Part shown: piece after piece, positions 1-7,423 of the stretch
Layout: each line of letters opens with the position of its first letter
How positions within the stretch are numbered: position 1 is the stretch's first letter
Assembly (NCBI GenBank): GCA_024231375.1
Contig: JAAEQP010001111.1
Span: forward strand, 1-19,500
DNA: 19,500 nucleotides
Origin: a bacterium
GTDB lineage: Bacteria; Hydrogenedentota; Hydrogenedentia; Hydrogenedentiales; SLHB01
Direction: 5' to 3'
Notes under the pieces: generated by a model
Database searches by the model: none
Seen by the model: the letters and a program-made list of their open reading frames with translations, nothing else
Told to the model about the DNA's origin: nothing
Program-made: the position numbers and the translations under genes

Positions 1-108
1 CCTGCCGAAGCGGTAGCCGAAGAAGCGCCTGCCGAAGCGGTAGCCGAAGAAGCGCCTGCCGAAGCGGTAGCCGAAGAAGCGCCTGCCGAAGCGGCGGCTG
101 AAGAAGCG
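1..108 (+). repeat. 27-bp in-frame tandem repeat (nonapeptide PAEAVAEEA)
   Basis: Three identical 27-base units occupy 1-27, 28-54 and 55-81. A fourth at 82-108 differs at a few bases (gcggcggct replaces gcggtagcc), and degenerate sequence follows to about 140. Nucleotide identity of the first three units, beyond what the peptide requires, points to recent slippage or unequal recombination. The array continues leftward out of the window, so the copy number is a minimum. Confidence 0.9.
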
Positions 109-186
109 CCCGCCGAAGCGGCCCCCGAGGCAGAGGCGGAAGCGGCTCCAGCCGACGACGCCGACGACGCGGAGACGCCCGCATAG
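1..186 (+). CDS. C-terminal end of an Ala/Glu/Pro-rich protein (5' end outside window)
   Basis: Frame 1 is open from the first base and closes with TAG at 184-186. The 61 visible residues are almost only Ala, Glu, Pro and Val, with an Asp-rich end (ADDADDAETPA). They begin with a nine-residue unit, PAEAVAEEA, repeated in tandem three times exactly and once with a V-to-A change, then decaying into irregular Ala/Glu-rich sequence. Such tails are acidic, low in complexity and probably disordered; they occur as C-terminal extensions on otherwise ordinary bacterial proteins, including some ribosomal proteins and translation factors. The folded part of the protein is upstream of the window, so no function can be given. 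A strong terminator 38 bases after the stop shows this is the last gene of its transcription unit. Confidence 0.85.
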   Translation, partial: PAEAVAEEAPAEAVAEEAPAEAVAEEAPAEAAAEEAPAEAAPEAEAEAAPADDADDAETPA

Positions 187-187
187 A

Positions 188-210
188 ACGGTGCGCCCAA
201 TGGGCACCGT
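188..210 (+). other. small stem-loop just after the stop codon
   Basis: ACGGTGC at 188-194 pairs with GCACCGT at 204-210 (7 bp). A further C/G pairing inside is possible if one base bulges. It starts two bases after the TAG stop and has no T tract, so alone it is not a terminator. It may protect the mRNA 3' end or act together with the terminator at 224-261. Confidence 0.4.
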
Positions 211-223
211 GGATTGGTACGAC

Positions 224-261
224 AAGCGAGCGCTGTTTCGCGGAACAGCGCTCGCTTTTTT
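224..261 (+). terminator. strong intrinsic terminator of the upstream gene
   Basis: A perfect 14-bp stem, 224-237 with 244-257, closes a six-base loop and is followed immediately by a T tract (256-261). It ends the transcription unit of the Ala/Glu-tailed gene and insulates the ilvB promoter that starts 18 bases further on. There is no T tract on the opposite side, so it acts in the + direction only. Confidence 0.93.
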
Positions 262-278
262 CATCAGCCGAAGGCGGC

Positions 279-307
279 TTGACACGATCGACACGGCCGG
301 GTAGGCT
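279..307 (+). promoter_or_regulatory. candidate sigma70 promoter of ilvB
   Basis: A consensus -35 (TTGACA, 279-284) is followed after 17 bases by TAGGCT (302-307), which matches the -10 consensus at three of six positions including the first TA and the final T. It lies between the upstream terminator and the ilvB start, which is the expected place. The weak -10 is the main doubt. Confidence 0.55.
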
Positions 308-314
308 TCCCGGC
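296..314 (+). promoter_or_regulatory. inverted repeat across the ilvB -10 region
   Basis: GCCGGG (296-301) and CCCGGC (309-314) form a perfect 6-bp inverted repeat with a seven-base centre that contains the proposed -10 hexamer. The arrangement could be an operator for a dimeric repressor or a hairpin at the very start of the transcript. Chance is possible in DNA this GC-rich. Confidence 0.35.
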
Positions 315-354
315 ACAAGGACGGCTTTGATTATCGCCCCGGATAACGGTGGCC

Positions 355-360
355 GAGGAG
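355..360 (+). promoter_or_regulatory. ribosome binding site that sets the ilvB start
   Basis: GAGGAG at 355-360 lies six bases before ATG 367. The longer reading frame that would begin at GTG 349 has no comparable site upstream, so ATG 367 is preferred. Confidence 0.7.
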
Positions 361-366
361 ACAGGG

Positions 367-2226
367 ATGAAGGCGAAACGAGCGAAGGCAGCCAAGAAAC
401 ACAAGCTGGCAGGAACGGAAATGAGCGGCGCCGACATGGTGCTGCAGGTGTTGGCCGACGAAGGCGTGGACACGGTCTTCGGATACAGTGGCGGCGCCAT
501 TCTGCCAACGTACGACGCCGTCTTTCGATACAACGCTACGCAAGCCAAGAGCAAGCAAGTCCGCCTCATCGTACCCGCGAACGAACAGGGGGCCGGGTTC
601 ATGGCCGCGGGCTACGCGCGGGCCACGGGCAAAGTCGGCGTGGCTATCGTCACGTCGGGGCCCGGAGCGACCAATTGCGTGACACCCATCCGCGATTGCA
701 TGGCGGACTCCGTGCCCGTCGTGTTGATCTGTGGGCAGGTACCGCGGTCGGCCATCGGAACGGACGCGTTTCAGGAAGCGCCCGTATACAACATCATGAG
801 CGCGTGCGCGAAGCATGTGTTTCTGTGCAGCAAGCCCGAAGAGCTCGAAGAGACCGTCCGGACAGCGTTTGCCATCGCGCGTAGCGGCCGGCCCGGTCCC
901 GTCGTTATTGACGCCCCCAAGGACGTGCAGAACTACATCGGCACGTTCAAAGGCGAGGGCCAGCTTCCCTTCCGTGGCTTCGAGGAACGTCTTTCGCGGT
1001 TGGAGAAGTCGCGCGTGACCAAGGAGAGCGCCAAGGACTTCTTCCGCATGCTTCGTGACTCGTCAAAGCCCCTGCTGTACGTGGGTGGCGGTGCGATCAT
1101 CGGTGAAGCAGCCAAGGAAGTGCGGGCCTTCTCGAAGCGGTTCCAGATTCCTGCTGTCACTACTTTGACCGGAATCGGAAGCATGGACACCCGCTCGGAC
1201 CTCTGCCTCCACATGTTGGGCATGCACGGCGCGGCCCACGCCAACTACGCCGTCGAGGACTGCGACTTCGTGATCGCCGTGGGTGCGCGGTTCGACGACC
1301 GTGTGGCCGGCAAGGTGGACGCTTTCGCGCCCAACGCGAAGTACGTTGCCCACATCGATATCGATGCCGCCGAGATTGGCAAAGTCCTTGGGGTCGATTG
1401 GTCGCATGTGGGTGATGCCAAGACTGCGCTCAAAGATCTGATGGCGGCCGGCAAGGGATTCACCAAGAGTTTTTCGCGCTGGACGTCGCATGTGAAGAAG
1501 CTGAAGCGCGACCATCCCATGTCGTACAAGAAGACCGGAAAAGCGATCCAGCCCCAGCATGTGATCGAGGTCTTGAACGAGGTTACCAAGGGCGAGGCCA
1601 TCATCTGCACGGGCGTGGGTCAGCACCAGATGTGGGCAGCCCAGTTCTGTGAACTGCACCAACCCCGCATGTGGCTTACGTCGGGAAGCATGGGCACCAT
1701 GGGGTTCGGACTGCCCGCATCCATCGGCGCGCAAGTGGCGTGTCCCGGCAAGACTGTCGTGGACATCGACGGTGACGGTAGCATTCGGATGAACCTGGGC
1801 GAGATCGAGACTCTCTCCACGTACGACATACCCGTGAAGATTCTTCTGCTCAACAACCTGGGTGATGGGATGGTCCGGCAGTGGCAGAAACTGTATTTCG
1901 GCGAACGGTTCTCAGGCACCGACAAGTCGCTTCACAAGAAGGATTTCGTGAAGGCGGCCGAGGCGGACGGAATCGGGTTCGCCAAGCGGCTCACCGACAA
2001 GTCGAAGTTGAAGCAGATGCTCAAGGCCTTCATCGCTTACGACGGCCCCGCGCTGCTGGAAGTGATGATCGACCGTGACGCCGGCGTGTATCCGATGGTA
2101 GGCCCCGGCATGGGCTACAAAGAGATGAACACGGGCGAGTTCATCCCCGCCCGCGAAGTCGCGCCGGAGTCGGAAGACAAGGCCGAAGAAGAGAAGGACA
2201 TGACCAAGATCCCCGAGCTGTTCTAG
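367..2226 (+). CDS. ilvB: acetolactate synthase (acetohydroxyacid synthase) large subunit
   Basis: 619 aa. This ThDP/FAD-dependent enzyme joins two pyruvates, or pyruvate and 2-oxobutyrate, in the first common step of valine, leucine and isoleucine synthesis. All three family domains are present. The N-terminal Pyr domain carries the ThDP-activating Glu in NEQGAG (about residue 73) and SGPGATN. The central domain has the AHAS segment GARFDDRVAGK (about 306-316). The C-terminal PP domain has the metal/ThDP motif GDGS...NN (about 469-497) and GMVRQWQ. It differs from textbook enzymes in small ways: GYSGGA instead of GYPGGA, NEQ instead of HEQ, a Lys-rich N-terminal extension of about 18 residues, and an acidic C-terminal tail that makes it longer than the usual 570-600 aa. 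No regulatory subunit (ilvN), ilvC or ilvD lies nearby; it is monocistronic between terminators. A related ThDP carboligase is possible but the AHAS-specific motifs argue for ilvB. Confidence 0.93.
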   Translation: MKAKRAKAAKKHKLAGTEMSGADMVLQVLADEGVDTVFGYSGGAILPTYDAVFRYNATQAKSKQVRLIVPANEQGAGFMAAGYARATGKVGVAIVTSGPGATNCVTPIRDCMADSVPVVLICGQVPRSAIGTDAFQEAPVYNIMSACAKHVFLCSKPEELEETVRTAFAIARSGRPGPVVIDAPKDVQNYIGTFKGEGQLPFRGFEERLSRLEKSRVTKESAKDFFRMLRDSSKPLLYVGGGAIIGEAAKEVRAFSKRFQIPAVTTLTGIGSMDTRSDLCLHMLGMHGAAHANYAVEDCDFVIAVGARFDDRVAGKVDAFAPNAKYVAHIDIDAAEIGKVLGVDWSHVGDAKTALKDLMAAGKGFTKSFSRWTSHVKKLKRDHPMSYKKTGKAIQPQHVIEVLNEVTKGEAIICTGVGQHQMWAAQFCELHQPRMWLTSGSMGTMGFGLPASIGAQVACPGKTVVDIDGDGSIRMNLGEIETLSTYDIPVKILLLNNLGDGMVRQWQKLYFGERFSGTDKSLHKKDFVKAAEADGIGFAKRLTDKSKLKQMLKAFIAYDGPALLEVMIDRDAGVYPMVGPGMGYKEMNTGEFIPAREVAPESEDKAEEEKDMTKIPELF

Positions 2227-2246
2227 CAGCCGGTACGAAAGACTCA

Positions 2247-2293
2247 CGTCGCCGTGGCCCAAGAACGAGGGGCCGCGGCGACGTTTCTCTTTC
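2247..2293 (+). terminator. hairpin terminator between convergent genes
   Basis: A 14-bp stem (2247-2260 with 2270-2283, one G-T wobble) closes a nine-base loop and is followed by a T-rich run, tttctcttt. It lies 20 bases after the ilvB stop. The minus-strand gene ends at 2303, so the same hairpin may also stop transcription from the other side, although that side lacks a good T tract. Confidence 0.8.
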
Positions 2294-2302
2294 AGAGCGC
2301 CA

Positions 2303-5300
2303 CTAACGGGTCACGCGTGCCACTTTCGCGCCCGCGGCGTCTTCCACGTGACCGCAGACCACCCGGAACCCCACGTTGAACACCCGCTGGTGCGGCCGAT
2401 AGGCGATGCGGAACGATGCGGTCGCCCGCTTGGGACGGTCGTACCAGGAGCCGCCGCGCGCGACGCGTTTGTCGTCCTGCGTTGCAGCGGTCCATTCCCA
2501 CACGTTGCCGTGCATGTCGTGCAAGCCCCAGGTGTTCGCTTGGTATCCGCCCACGTCGGCCGACACGAGTGCGCCGTCGTTGAAACTGTTGTTCCGCGGA
2601 ATCCAATCGTCATAAGGGGTCGCGTTCGCCAGCGGAGCGTACACCTGATAGGGGTTGTCGGCGAATTCGCGCAGTTTCATGTCCGCCAGGTTGGCGGACC
2701 CCGAAAAATCGCTTCCCAAGGCACCGAAGTGGAATTCGGTCGCAGCGCCCGCGCGACAGGCCCATTCCCACTGTCCTTCGGTCGGCAAGGTGAACGCCTG
2801 GCCTGTTGACTGGGTCAACCAGGCACAGAAGGCGTCCGCCCGTTCCGGGGACACGCGTACGACGGGCTGTTGCGGACCGTTGACCGGGAACCCGTGTACG
2901 CCGAACTGATAGGCGTGCTTCGTCTCGACGCGGCTGTCGTGGGTTGGGTCGAAGGCGGCATACTGCCCATTCGTGACCTCGCACGTCGACATCCAGAACG
3001 GCCGCTCGATGGTGACCTCTTGTCCGGACTCCGTTATCAGCGTTCCGGCGGGGATCAGCACCATCTCCAGAGAGAGAGCGTTGCCCAGGTCGATGGTTTG
3101 CTTGTCCGCACCCAGTGCGGTCTGCAATTGCGCTGCCGTCTCGGTTGTGAAGGCCCACGACGTGTCGGCGGCCTGACGGGCCGGCGCGGGGGACGCCATG
3201 ATCGGGGCCGTCGGAAGTGGGGCGGTCTCTGGAATGATCTCAGGATTGACCGTGAGCCCCCCATAGATGCGGCCCAGTTCGCACTGCCGCTCAGCGAGTT
3301 GAAGCGCACTCGGGCCGGCCACTTCATGCCAATAGCCATGGTACGGCGCGTTGAGATCGATCCAGGTCACCAGGCGGTCCCATGCTTCGTCGTCAAGGCG
3401 CACACTGTGGTGTCCCTGTTGAAGCATCTGGACCAGTTCCGTCGTGTCCGCGTGAAATTCCATGGGCGTCAGCATGTGGTAGTCGCTCTCAATGCCGGGA
3501 CGCCGAACGAACTTGTGCAGGTTGGCGTACCCCACCGAGAAGCGTCCTCCCAGCCGACCGCCCTGCCCCGGAGTGACAGACTTCCAATCCGTGAGCTTGA
3601 CGTCGCCCCGCAGGTTGGGTGCGGCGCCTTCCGATCGAAGGTGGCAGGAGACGCAGTATTGATCCAGCACCGGCTGGACCTCGCGCGCGAAACTGAATCC
3701 ACGCACCGGGCCCCGCCACGGCGTGATATCGGATGGCGCTTTGAGAGCGGCCATGCTCGCCTTTGAATCGGGCGATGCGTTCTGGGGTTCGTGGCACCCA
3801 ACACACGACAGGGTCTCGCCCGGCATGGCCGTGAACCAACTCCGCATGAGTTGGAGGGCCTTGCCTTCGCTGTCCAAGGGTTGCACGGCCAGCGGCATAT
3901 TGGCGGGGACGCGGAACATGGCGGAACCGTCCTCCTCCACCGGAACCGTGCCAACCACGCGTTTGATATCCCACGGACCATCCATGCCGACTACGCCCAG
4001 GAGCCCGCCCATGCCCCGGTAGCTGTAGTGGTATTCAATGAGCCGCAACTGCTTCACCGCGCCACGCGGGATGCCCTTCAACCCTTCGCCGGCATAGATG
4101 TCCTGGAGATAGACCACGGCGTCGTCGCGGGCGAGGTCCACGCGGTCCGGAATCACGGGAGGCCGTTGGCGCGTGCGTAGGGGGGTCGGCTCCAGCAGAG
4201 CATAGCCGGGCTGCTCCTGGAGAAGGAGGATGTTGTCGAATACATCGACGAGATAGATGCCCCACGGCGCGTCGTTCGACGGTTTGCACGATGCCAGGAA
4301 GAAATCGCGGCTGAGCGGGTAGGGGTGCAGGAACTTGGGCCATGACGCGTCGACCAGTTGATCGCGGATGATGGTCTCTACGTTCTGGCCGTGTCCGGGT
4401 ATTCGTTGCACCGCGCTGTCCGCCTCCCGCCGTCCTTTGGCCGGGTCGAACAGTACGAGTTCGCCCATGCGCCGGACGCCATGGTGGCCTGTGACGATGC
4501 CTGCCACCATGGTGGGATGGCCAGGCACCGACCGGGCGTAGAACGTGCCGTTGGGCCAATAGGAGTTGCTATGGCAATACTCCATCTGCGCGGTGCCGTC
4601 GGGGTTCATGTGGAACAGCAGCCGTGTCTGGGAGTGAGGCGTGTCCGTGTATTCCCATCGAAGGTAGAGCACACGGCCGTTGTTGAGCACGGTCGGGCAC
4701 CAACTGTGCTCCTGATCGAATCCCAGTTGCCGAATGCCCGTGCCGTCTGCATTCATCGTGTACAGGTTGGCCACATGCGAACTGCCGTCCACGCAAGGCA
4801 CCGCCCGCATGGGGGCCGTCGACGTGAAAATGATGCGTCCGTCGGGCAGGTAGCAGGCGTCGTAGTTGTCGACGTCCTTCTCGGTGTGCGGCGTGACTTT
4901 TCTCAATCCCGTTCCGTCGATGCCCACTTCCCATATCTGCCAGCAGTCCTGTTCGTCCGTCATGGAGAACAACATGTGCGTGGCGTCGTAATGGAGATCC
5001 ACATCGCCCACAAACACGTCGCTTTTCGGCTTGAACGTCACCTGAGGCTCCGCATCGGGTTCACGGTACTGAAGCAGCGCCGTGGCGTCGTCGTAACCGT
5101 GCCGTGCGAGCGAGCAGTTGCCCTGCCAGTTCGCGGGCAAGCCAAGGCCGGGACTCTTCTCGCTTCGTTTCACGAGCAGGATGGTGTCGAAGTCCAGCAA
5201 CGGATTGGCCAGCAACGCTTCCCTGCGGAAGGCGAGAAGTTCCTCGGCCGCCTGAAGCGTATCGGACTTCCGGTTGCGAAGGGATGTAGCGAAACCGGCG

Positions 5301-6307
5301 GTCTTCCCGTCGAGTTTGCGTTCGTATTTGGTCAGACGACGGCGTATCGTGCCGTCCGTGTCGTATTGGCCGGGGTAGGTGGCTGCCAAATGGTCGACGG
5401 CTCGACGCAGGGCGGGCAGGTTGGCCTGTTTGACGCGCTCTGCGACACGCTGAAGACGATGGCGCAGTTGCGCGGCTTGGGCGTACTGTGCCAGCCAATC
5501 GGGCGCATCACACGACGGATTGGCTTTCACCAGCTTCTTGAATCCCGCGGACAGTGCAACGCCATGGCCGCCCAGGGAGTCCAGGGCGGTAGCCATCATG
5601 CCACGTTCCATGGCGGAATCCGTCTGCTCGAACCAGCGGAGGTACGATCCGTCCGGGGCGTCCGCCTTCATGGCCGCCGATTCCACGGGGAAGTCTTGCT
5701 CAAAACGGTTCCACAGCACTTGTGTGCCGCTCCTTGCATCGTAGACGAGGAACTCCGACGAGCCATTGGCGTCGGCTCCGTCAATACCGATCCACGCCTG
5801 GAACCGGGTATGGCGCCCGCCCAGATCGTAGACGAGACGGCTCGGCGCATGGGCATATACCCCATGGGCAAACGTGCGGCCCGCCACGGAGATCGGTACG
5901 CCACCATGGTTTCGGTCGAGGTACAGTTTGCCCCACCCGACGGAATGCGACGCGGGTTTCAGATCGCGCAGTTTGGTGGCGCTGCCATCCGCCGCCAGAA
6001 GGACCGCTTCGGCCCACACGGTTTGGTCGCTGCTGTAGTTGTCGCCGCCGATGGTGGCCTCCAGACACAAGGAGTCGAGGCCCGTGACGTCGATATCGAT
6101 CTGCCTGGCCTTGTCTCCCCCTCGCATGACGCCGCTTGCGTAGGGGTGGAAAGCCTTGTCGCCACGGCTTTCCCCGAGCGTGGCTCGCGTAGCCACCATG
6201 CTCTCCGCCCACGTGTCGCGCTTGACGTAGGACTGAGCGCGAGCGGCTGAGATTGGCAGTAGACAGCATAGCGCGAGGACCAGGATGCTTCGTGCTGCGA
6301 TTCTCAT
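2303..6307 (-). CDS. secreted NPCBM / HzsA-related diheme / SUMF1-like fusion protein
   Basis: 1334 aa. Residues 1-25 are a signal peptide (hydrophobic core LVLALCCLL, cut after ARA or RAQ), so the protein is exported. In order: an NPCBM/NEW2-like carbohydrate-binding module (about 50-195, ending in FAHGVYAHAPS and AWIGIDG); a helical linker (about 250-370); a propeller-like HzsA-related region (about 395-720, with NADGTGIRQL, WEYTD, MNPDGT, SNSYWPNG, WPKFLHPYPLS, VDVFDN); a middle domain with the first haem c site CVGCH (835-839); a planctomycete-type cytochrome segment with CVSCH (885-889); and a SUMF1/FGE-like domain (about 1073-1320, with LPTEGQWEWACRAG, HDMHGNVWEW, RGGSW, GFRVV). The relation to hydrazine synthase alpha is at family level; anammox function is not implied. 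The SUMF1 part has no Cys after RGGSW, so formylglycine synthesis is unlikely. ATG 6307 has GGAGAAGG eight bases upstream. The gene stands alone on the minus strand. Confidence 0.85.
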   Translation of the reverse strand: MRIAARSILVLALCCLLPISAARAQSYVKRDTWAESMVATRATLGESRGDKAFHPYASGVMRGGDKARQIDIDVTGLDSLCLEATIGGDNYSSDQTVWAEAVLLAADGSATKLRDLKPASHSVGWGKLYLDRNHGGVPISVAGRTFAHGVYAHAPSRLVYDLGGRHTRFQAWIGIDGADANGSSEFLVYDARSGTQVLWNRFEQDFPVESAAMKADAPDGSYLRWFEQTDSAMERGMMATALDSLGGHGVALSAGFKKLVKANPSCDAPDWLAQYAQAAQLRHRLQRVAERVKQANLPALRRAVDHLAATYPGQYDTDGTIRRRLTKYERKLDGKTAGFATSLRNRKSDTLQAAEELLAFRREALLANPLLDFDTILLVKRSEKSPGLGLPANWQGNCSLARHGYDDATALLQYREPDAEPQVTFKPKSDVFVGDVDLHYDATHMLFSMTDEQDCWQIWEVGIDGTGLRKVTPHTEKDVDNYDACYLPDGRIIFTSTAPMRAVPCVDGSSHVANLYTMNADGTGIRQLGFDQEHSWCPTVLNNGRVLYLRWEYTDTPHSQTRLLFHMNPDGTAQMEYCHSNSYWPNGTFYARSVPGHPTMVAGIVTGHHGVRRMGELVLFDPAKGRREADSAVQRIPGHGQNVETIIRDQLVDASWPKFLHPYPLSRDFFLASCKPSNDAPWGIYLVDVFDNILLLQEQPGYALLEPTPLRTRQRPPVIPDRVDLARDDAVVYLQDIYAGEGLKGIPRGAVKQLRLIEYHYSYRGMGGLLGVVGMDGPWDIKRVVGTVPVEEDGSAMFRVPANMPLAVQPLDSEGKALQLMRSWFTAMPGETLSCVGCHEPQNASPDSKASMAALKAPSDITPWRGPVRGFSFAREVQPVLDQYCVSCHLRSEGAAPNLRGDVKLTDWKSVTPGQGGRLGGRFSVGYANLHKFVRRPGIESDYHMLTPMEFHADTTELVQMLQQGHHSVRLDDEAWDRLVTWIDLNAPYHGYWHEVAGPSALQLAERQCELGRIYGGLTVNPEIIPETAPLPTAPIMASPAPARQAADTSWAFTTETAAQLQTALGADKQTIDLGNALSLEMVLIPAGTLITESGQEVTIERPFWMSTCEVTNGQYAAFDPTHDSRVETKHAYQFGVHGFPVNGPQQPVVRVSPERADAFCAWLTQSTGQAFTLPTEGQWEWACRAGAATEFHFGALGSDFSGSANLADMKLREFADNPYQVYAPLANATPYDDWIPRNNSFNDGALVSADVGGYQANTWGLHDMHGNVWEWTAATQDDKRVARGGSWYDRPKRATASFRIAYRPHQRVFNVGFRVVCGHVEDAAGAKVARVTR

Positions 6308-6359
6308 CGTGAGAGCCTTCTCCGTGTTGAAAGTACTTCACCGGGGACGACAGCGCGGG

Positions 6360-6388
6360 TCCAGCCGCCCATACCCCGTATGGCTGGA
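6360..6388. promoter_or_regulatory. interrupted palindrome in the divergent intergenic spacer
   Basis: TCCAGCC (6360-6366) pairs with GGCTGGA (6382-6388). Inside, ATAC (6371-6374) pairs with GTAT (6378-6381) around CCC, leaving GCCC unpaired on the left arm. Eleven base pairs in a 29-base element located mid-way between two divergent starts suit an operator or an early transcript hairpin. No T tract follows. Confidence 0.4.
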
Positions 6389-6415
6389 CCTCAAGCAGGC
6401 CTGTCCCGTATTGTA
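6385..6415. promoter_or_regulatory. candidate overlapping divergent promoter elements
   Basis: On + there is TGGACC (6385-6390), an 18-base spacer and TATTGT (6409-6414), each matching consensus at four of six positions; this would serve the aldolase gene at 6467. On minus the same bases read TACAAT (6415-6410), five of six for a -10, which would serve the large secreted-protein gene with a leader of about 100 bases, but its -35 is poor. Moderate support at best. Confidence 0.35.
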
Positions 6416-6466
6416 CCGGGAGTCGGCGCGAGTTGGTAGTCCGATGATGGACTTGGGAGGGCATGA

Positions 6467-7396
6467 ATGCTGACGCGAGAGACCTTTACAGGCCCTTGGG
6501 CAGGACTTCCCGTGGCATGGACCGAAGAGGATACCTTCGACGAATCCGCCTACCGGGCCTGTGTGGCGCGGTGTTGCGAGGCAGGAATCCCCGGGGTGTA
6601 TTGCGGTGGGACTACGGGCGAGTTCTATGCGCTTGAGCTTGACGAGTTTAGAGCCGTGGCCCGCGCAACGGTCGAGGAATGCCACGCCCATGACACACCC
6701 GCTATGGTCAGTTGCACCGCCACATCGACCCGAGGGGCCGCAATCCGGGCGGCCTACGCGGCCGAGCTGGGGGCCGATGCCGTGCAATGCGCGTTGCCTT
6801 TCTGGATGGAACTGCAGGATGACGAAGTCGTGCCCTTCTTTGTGACGGTCTCCGATGCCTGCGGCGGATTGCCCTTCTCCATCTACGAGACCCTGCGCAC
6901 CAAGAAGGCCCTGTCCCTGGATCTGCACAAGGCCGTGAAGGAAGCCGTGTCGAACTACCTCATGGTGAAGGCCAATTCGGGCACCCTTGGCGCGGAGCCC
7001 GATGGATGCCGCGAGTTGTCCGAGTTCGTCAACGTATTCGTCAACGAGTCCATGTGGGCTGACTTGGGTCCCTGTGGCATTCGCGGTTGTTGCAGTGCCA
7101 TGGTGTACTGGAACCCGCGCATCATTCTCGCGCTCTGGGCCTTGGTCCAGGGGGGGCAGTGGGACGCGTTGCGCGAGGCCGCCCAGCCTCTTGGCGAACT
7201 CCATGGCTTCCTGATGAGCCATTGCGCGCCGAAGGGATTCACCGACACGGCGTACGATCACATGGGCGCCGTGGCCACGGGGTTCCTGCCGATGGCGGTG
7301 CGCAGCCGCGGGCCCTACCGCAGCGCCACCGACGTCGACGTGGCGGAATTCCGTGCGTGGTGTGCCGAGAACTATCCCGAGTTTCTTGAACTGTAG
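6467..7396 (+). CDS. DapA/NanA-superfamily class I aldolase (DHDPS family)
   Basis: 309 aa, the normal length for the dihydrodipicolinate synthase / N-acetylneuraminate lyase superfamily of cytosolic TIM-barrel enzymes that form a Schiff base with a 2-oxo acid such as pyruvate. Visible motifs are GGTTGE (47-52, carboxylate binding), the catalytic Tyr in FSIYETLR (Y140), an Arg four residues later (R144), and the Schiff-base Lys in MVKANSG (K168). The Tyr segment reads IYETLR rather than the YNVP common in true DapA, and Cys is unusually frequent, so a sugar-acid or other aldolase/dehydratase is more likely than lysine synthesis; the substrate cannot be read from the sequence. ATG 6467 has GGGAGG six bases upstream. 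The Nudix gene follows after 27 bases on the same strand, so the two are probably cotranscribed. Confidence 0.85.
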   Translation: MLTRETFTGPWAGLPVAWTEEDTFDESAYRACVARCCEAGIPGVYCGGTTGEFYALELDEFRAVARATVEECHAHDTPAMVSCTATSTRGAAIRAAYAAELGADAVQCALPFWMELQDDEVVPFFVTVSDACGGLPFSIYETLRTKKALSLDLHKAVKEAVSNYLMVKANSGTLGAEPDGCRELSEFVNVFVNESMWADLGPCGIRGCCSAMVYWNPRIILALWALVQGGQWDALREAAQPLGELHGFLMSHCAPKGFTDTAYDHMGAVATGFLPMAVRSRGPYRSATDVDVAEFRAWCAENYPEFLEL

Positions 7397-7423
7397 CGCG
7401 GTAGCGCCTGAATGGAGATACGA

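Noticed and set aside
1..108. CRISPR-like or mobile-element repeat
   Set aside because: The repeats are contiguous without spacers and in frame in a protein-coding tail, so they are a coding tandem repeat.
4358..6250. 630-codon open frame on + antisense to the large secreted-protein gene
   Set aside because: No ribosome binding site and no recognisable domain; it is the shadow frame of a GC-rich gene whose own product has clear domains along its whole length.
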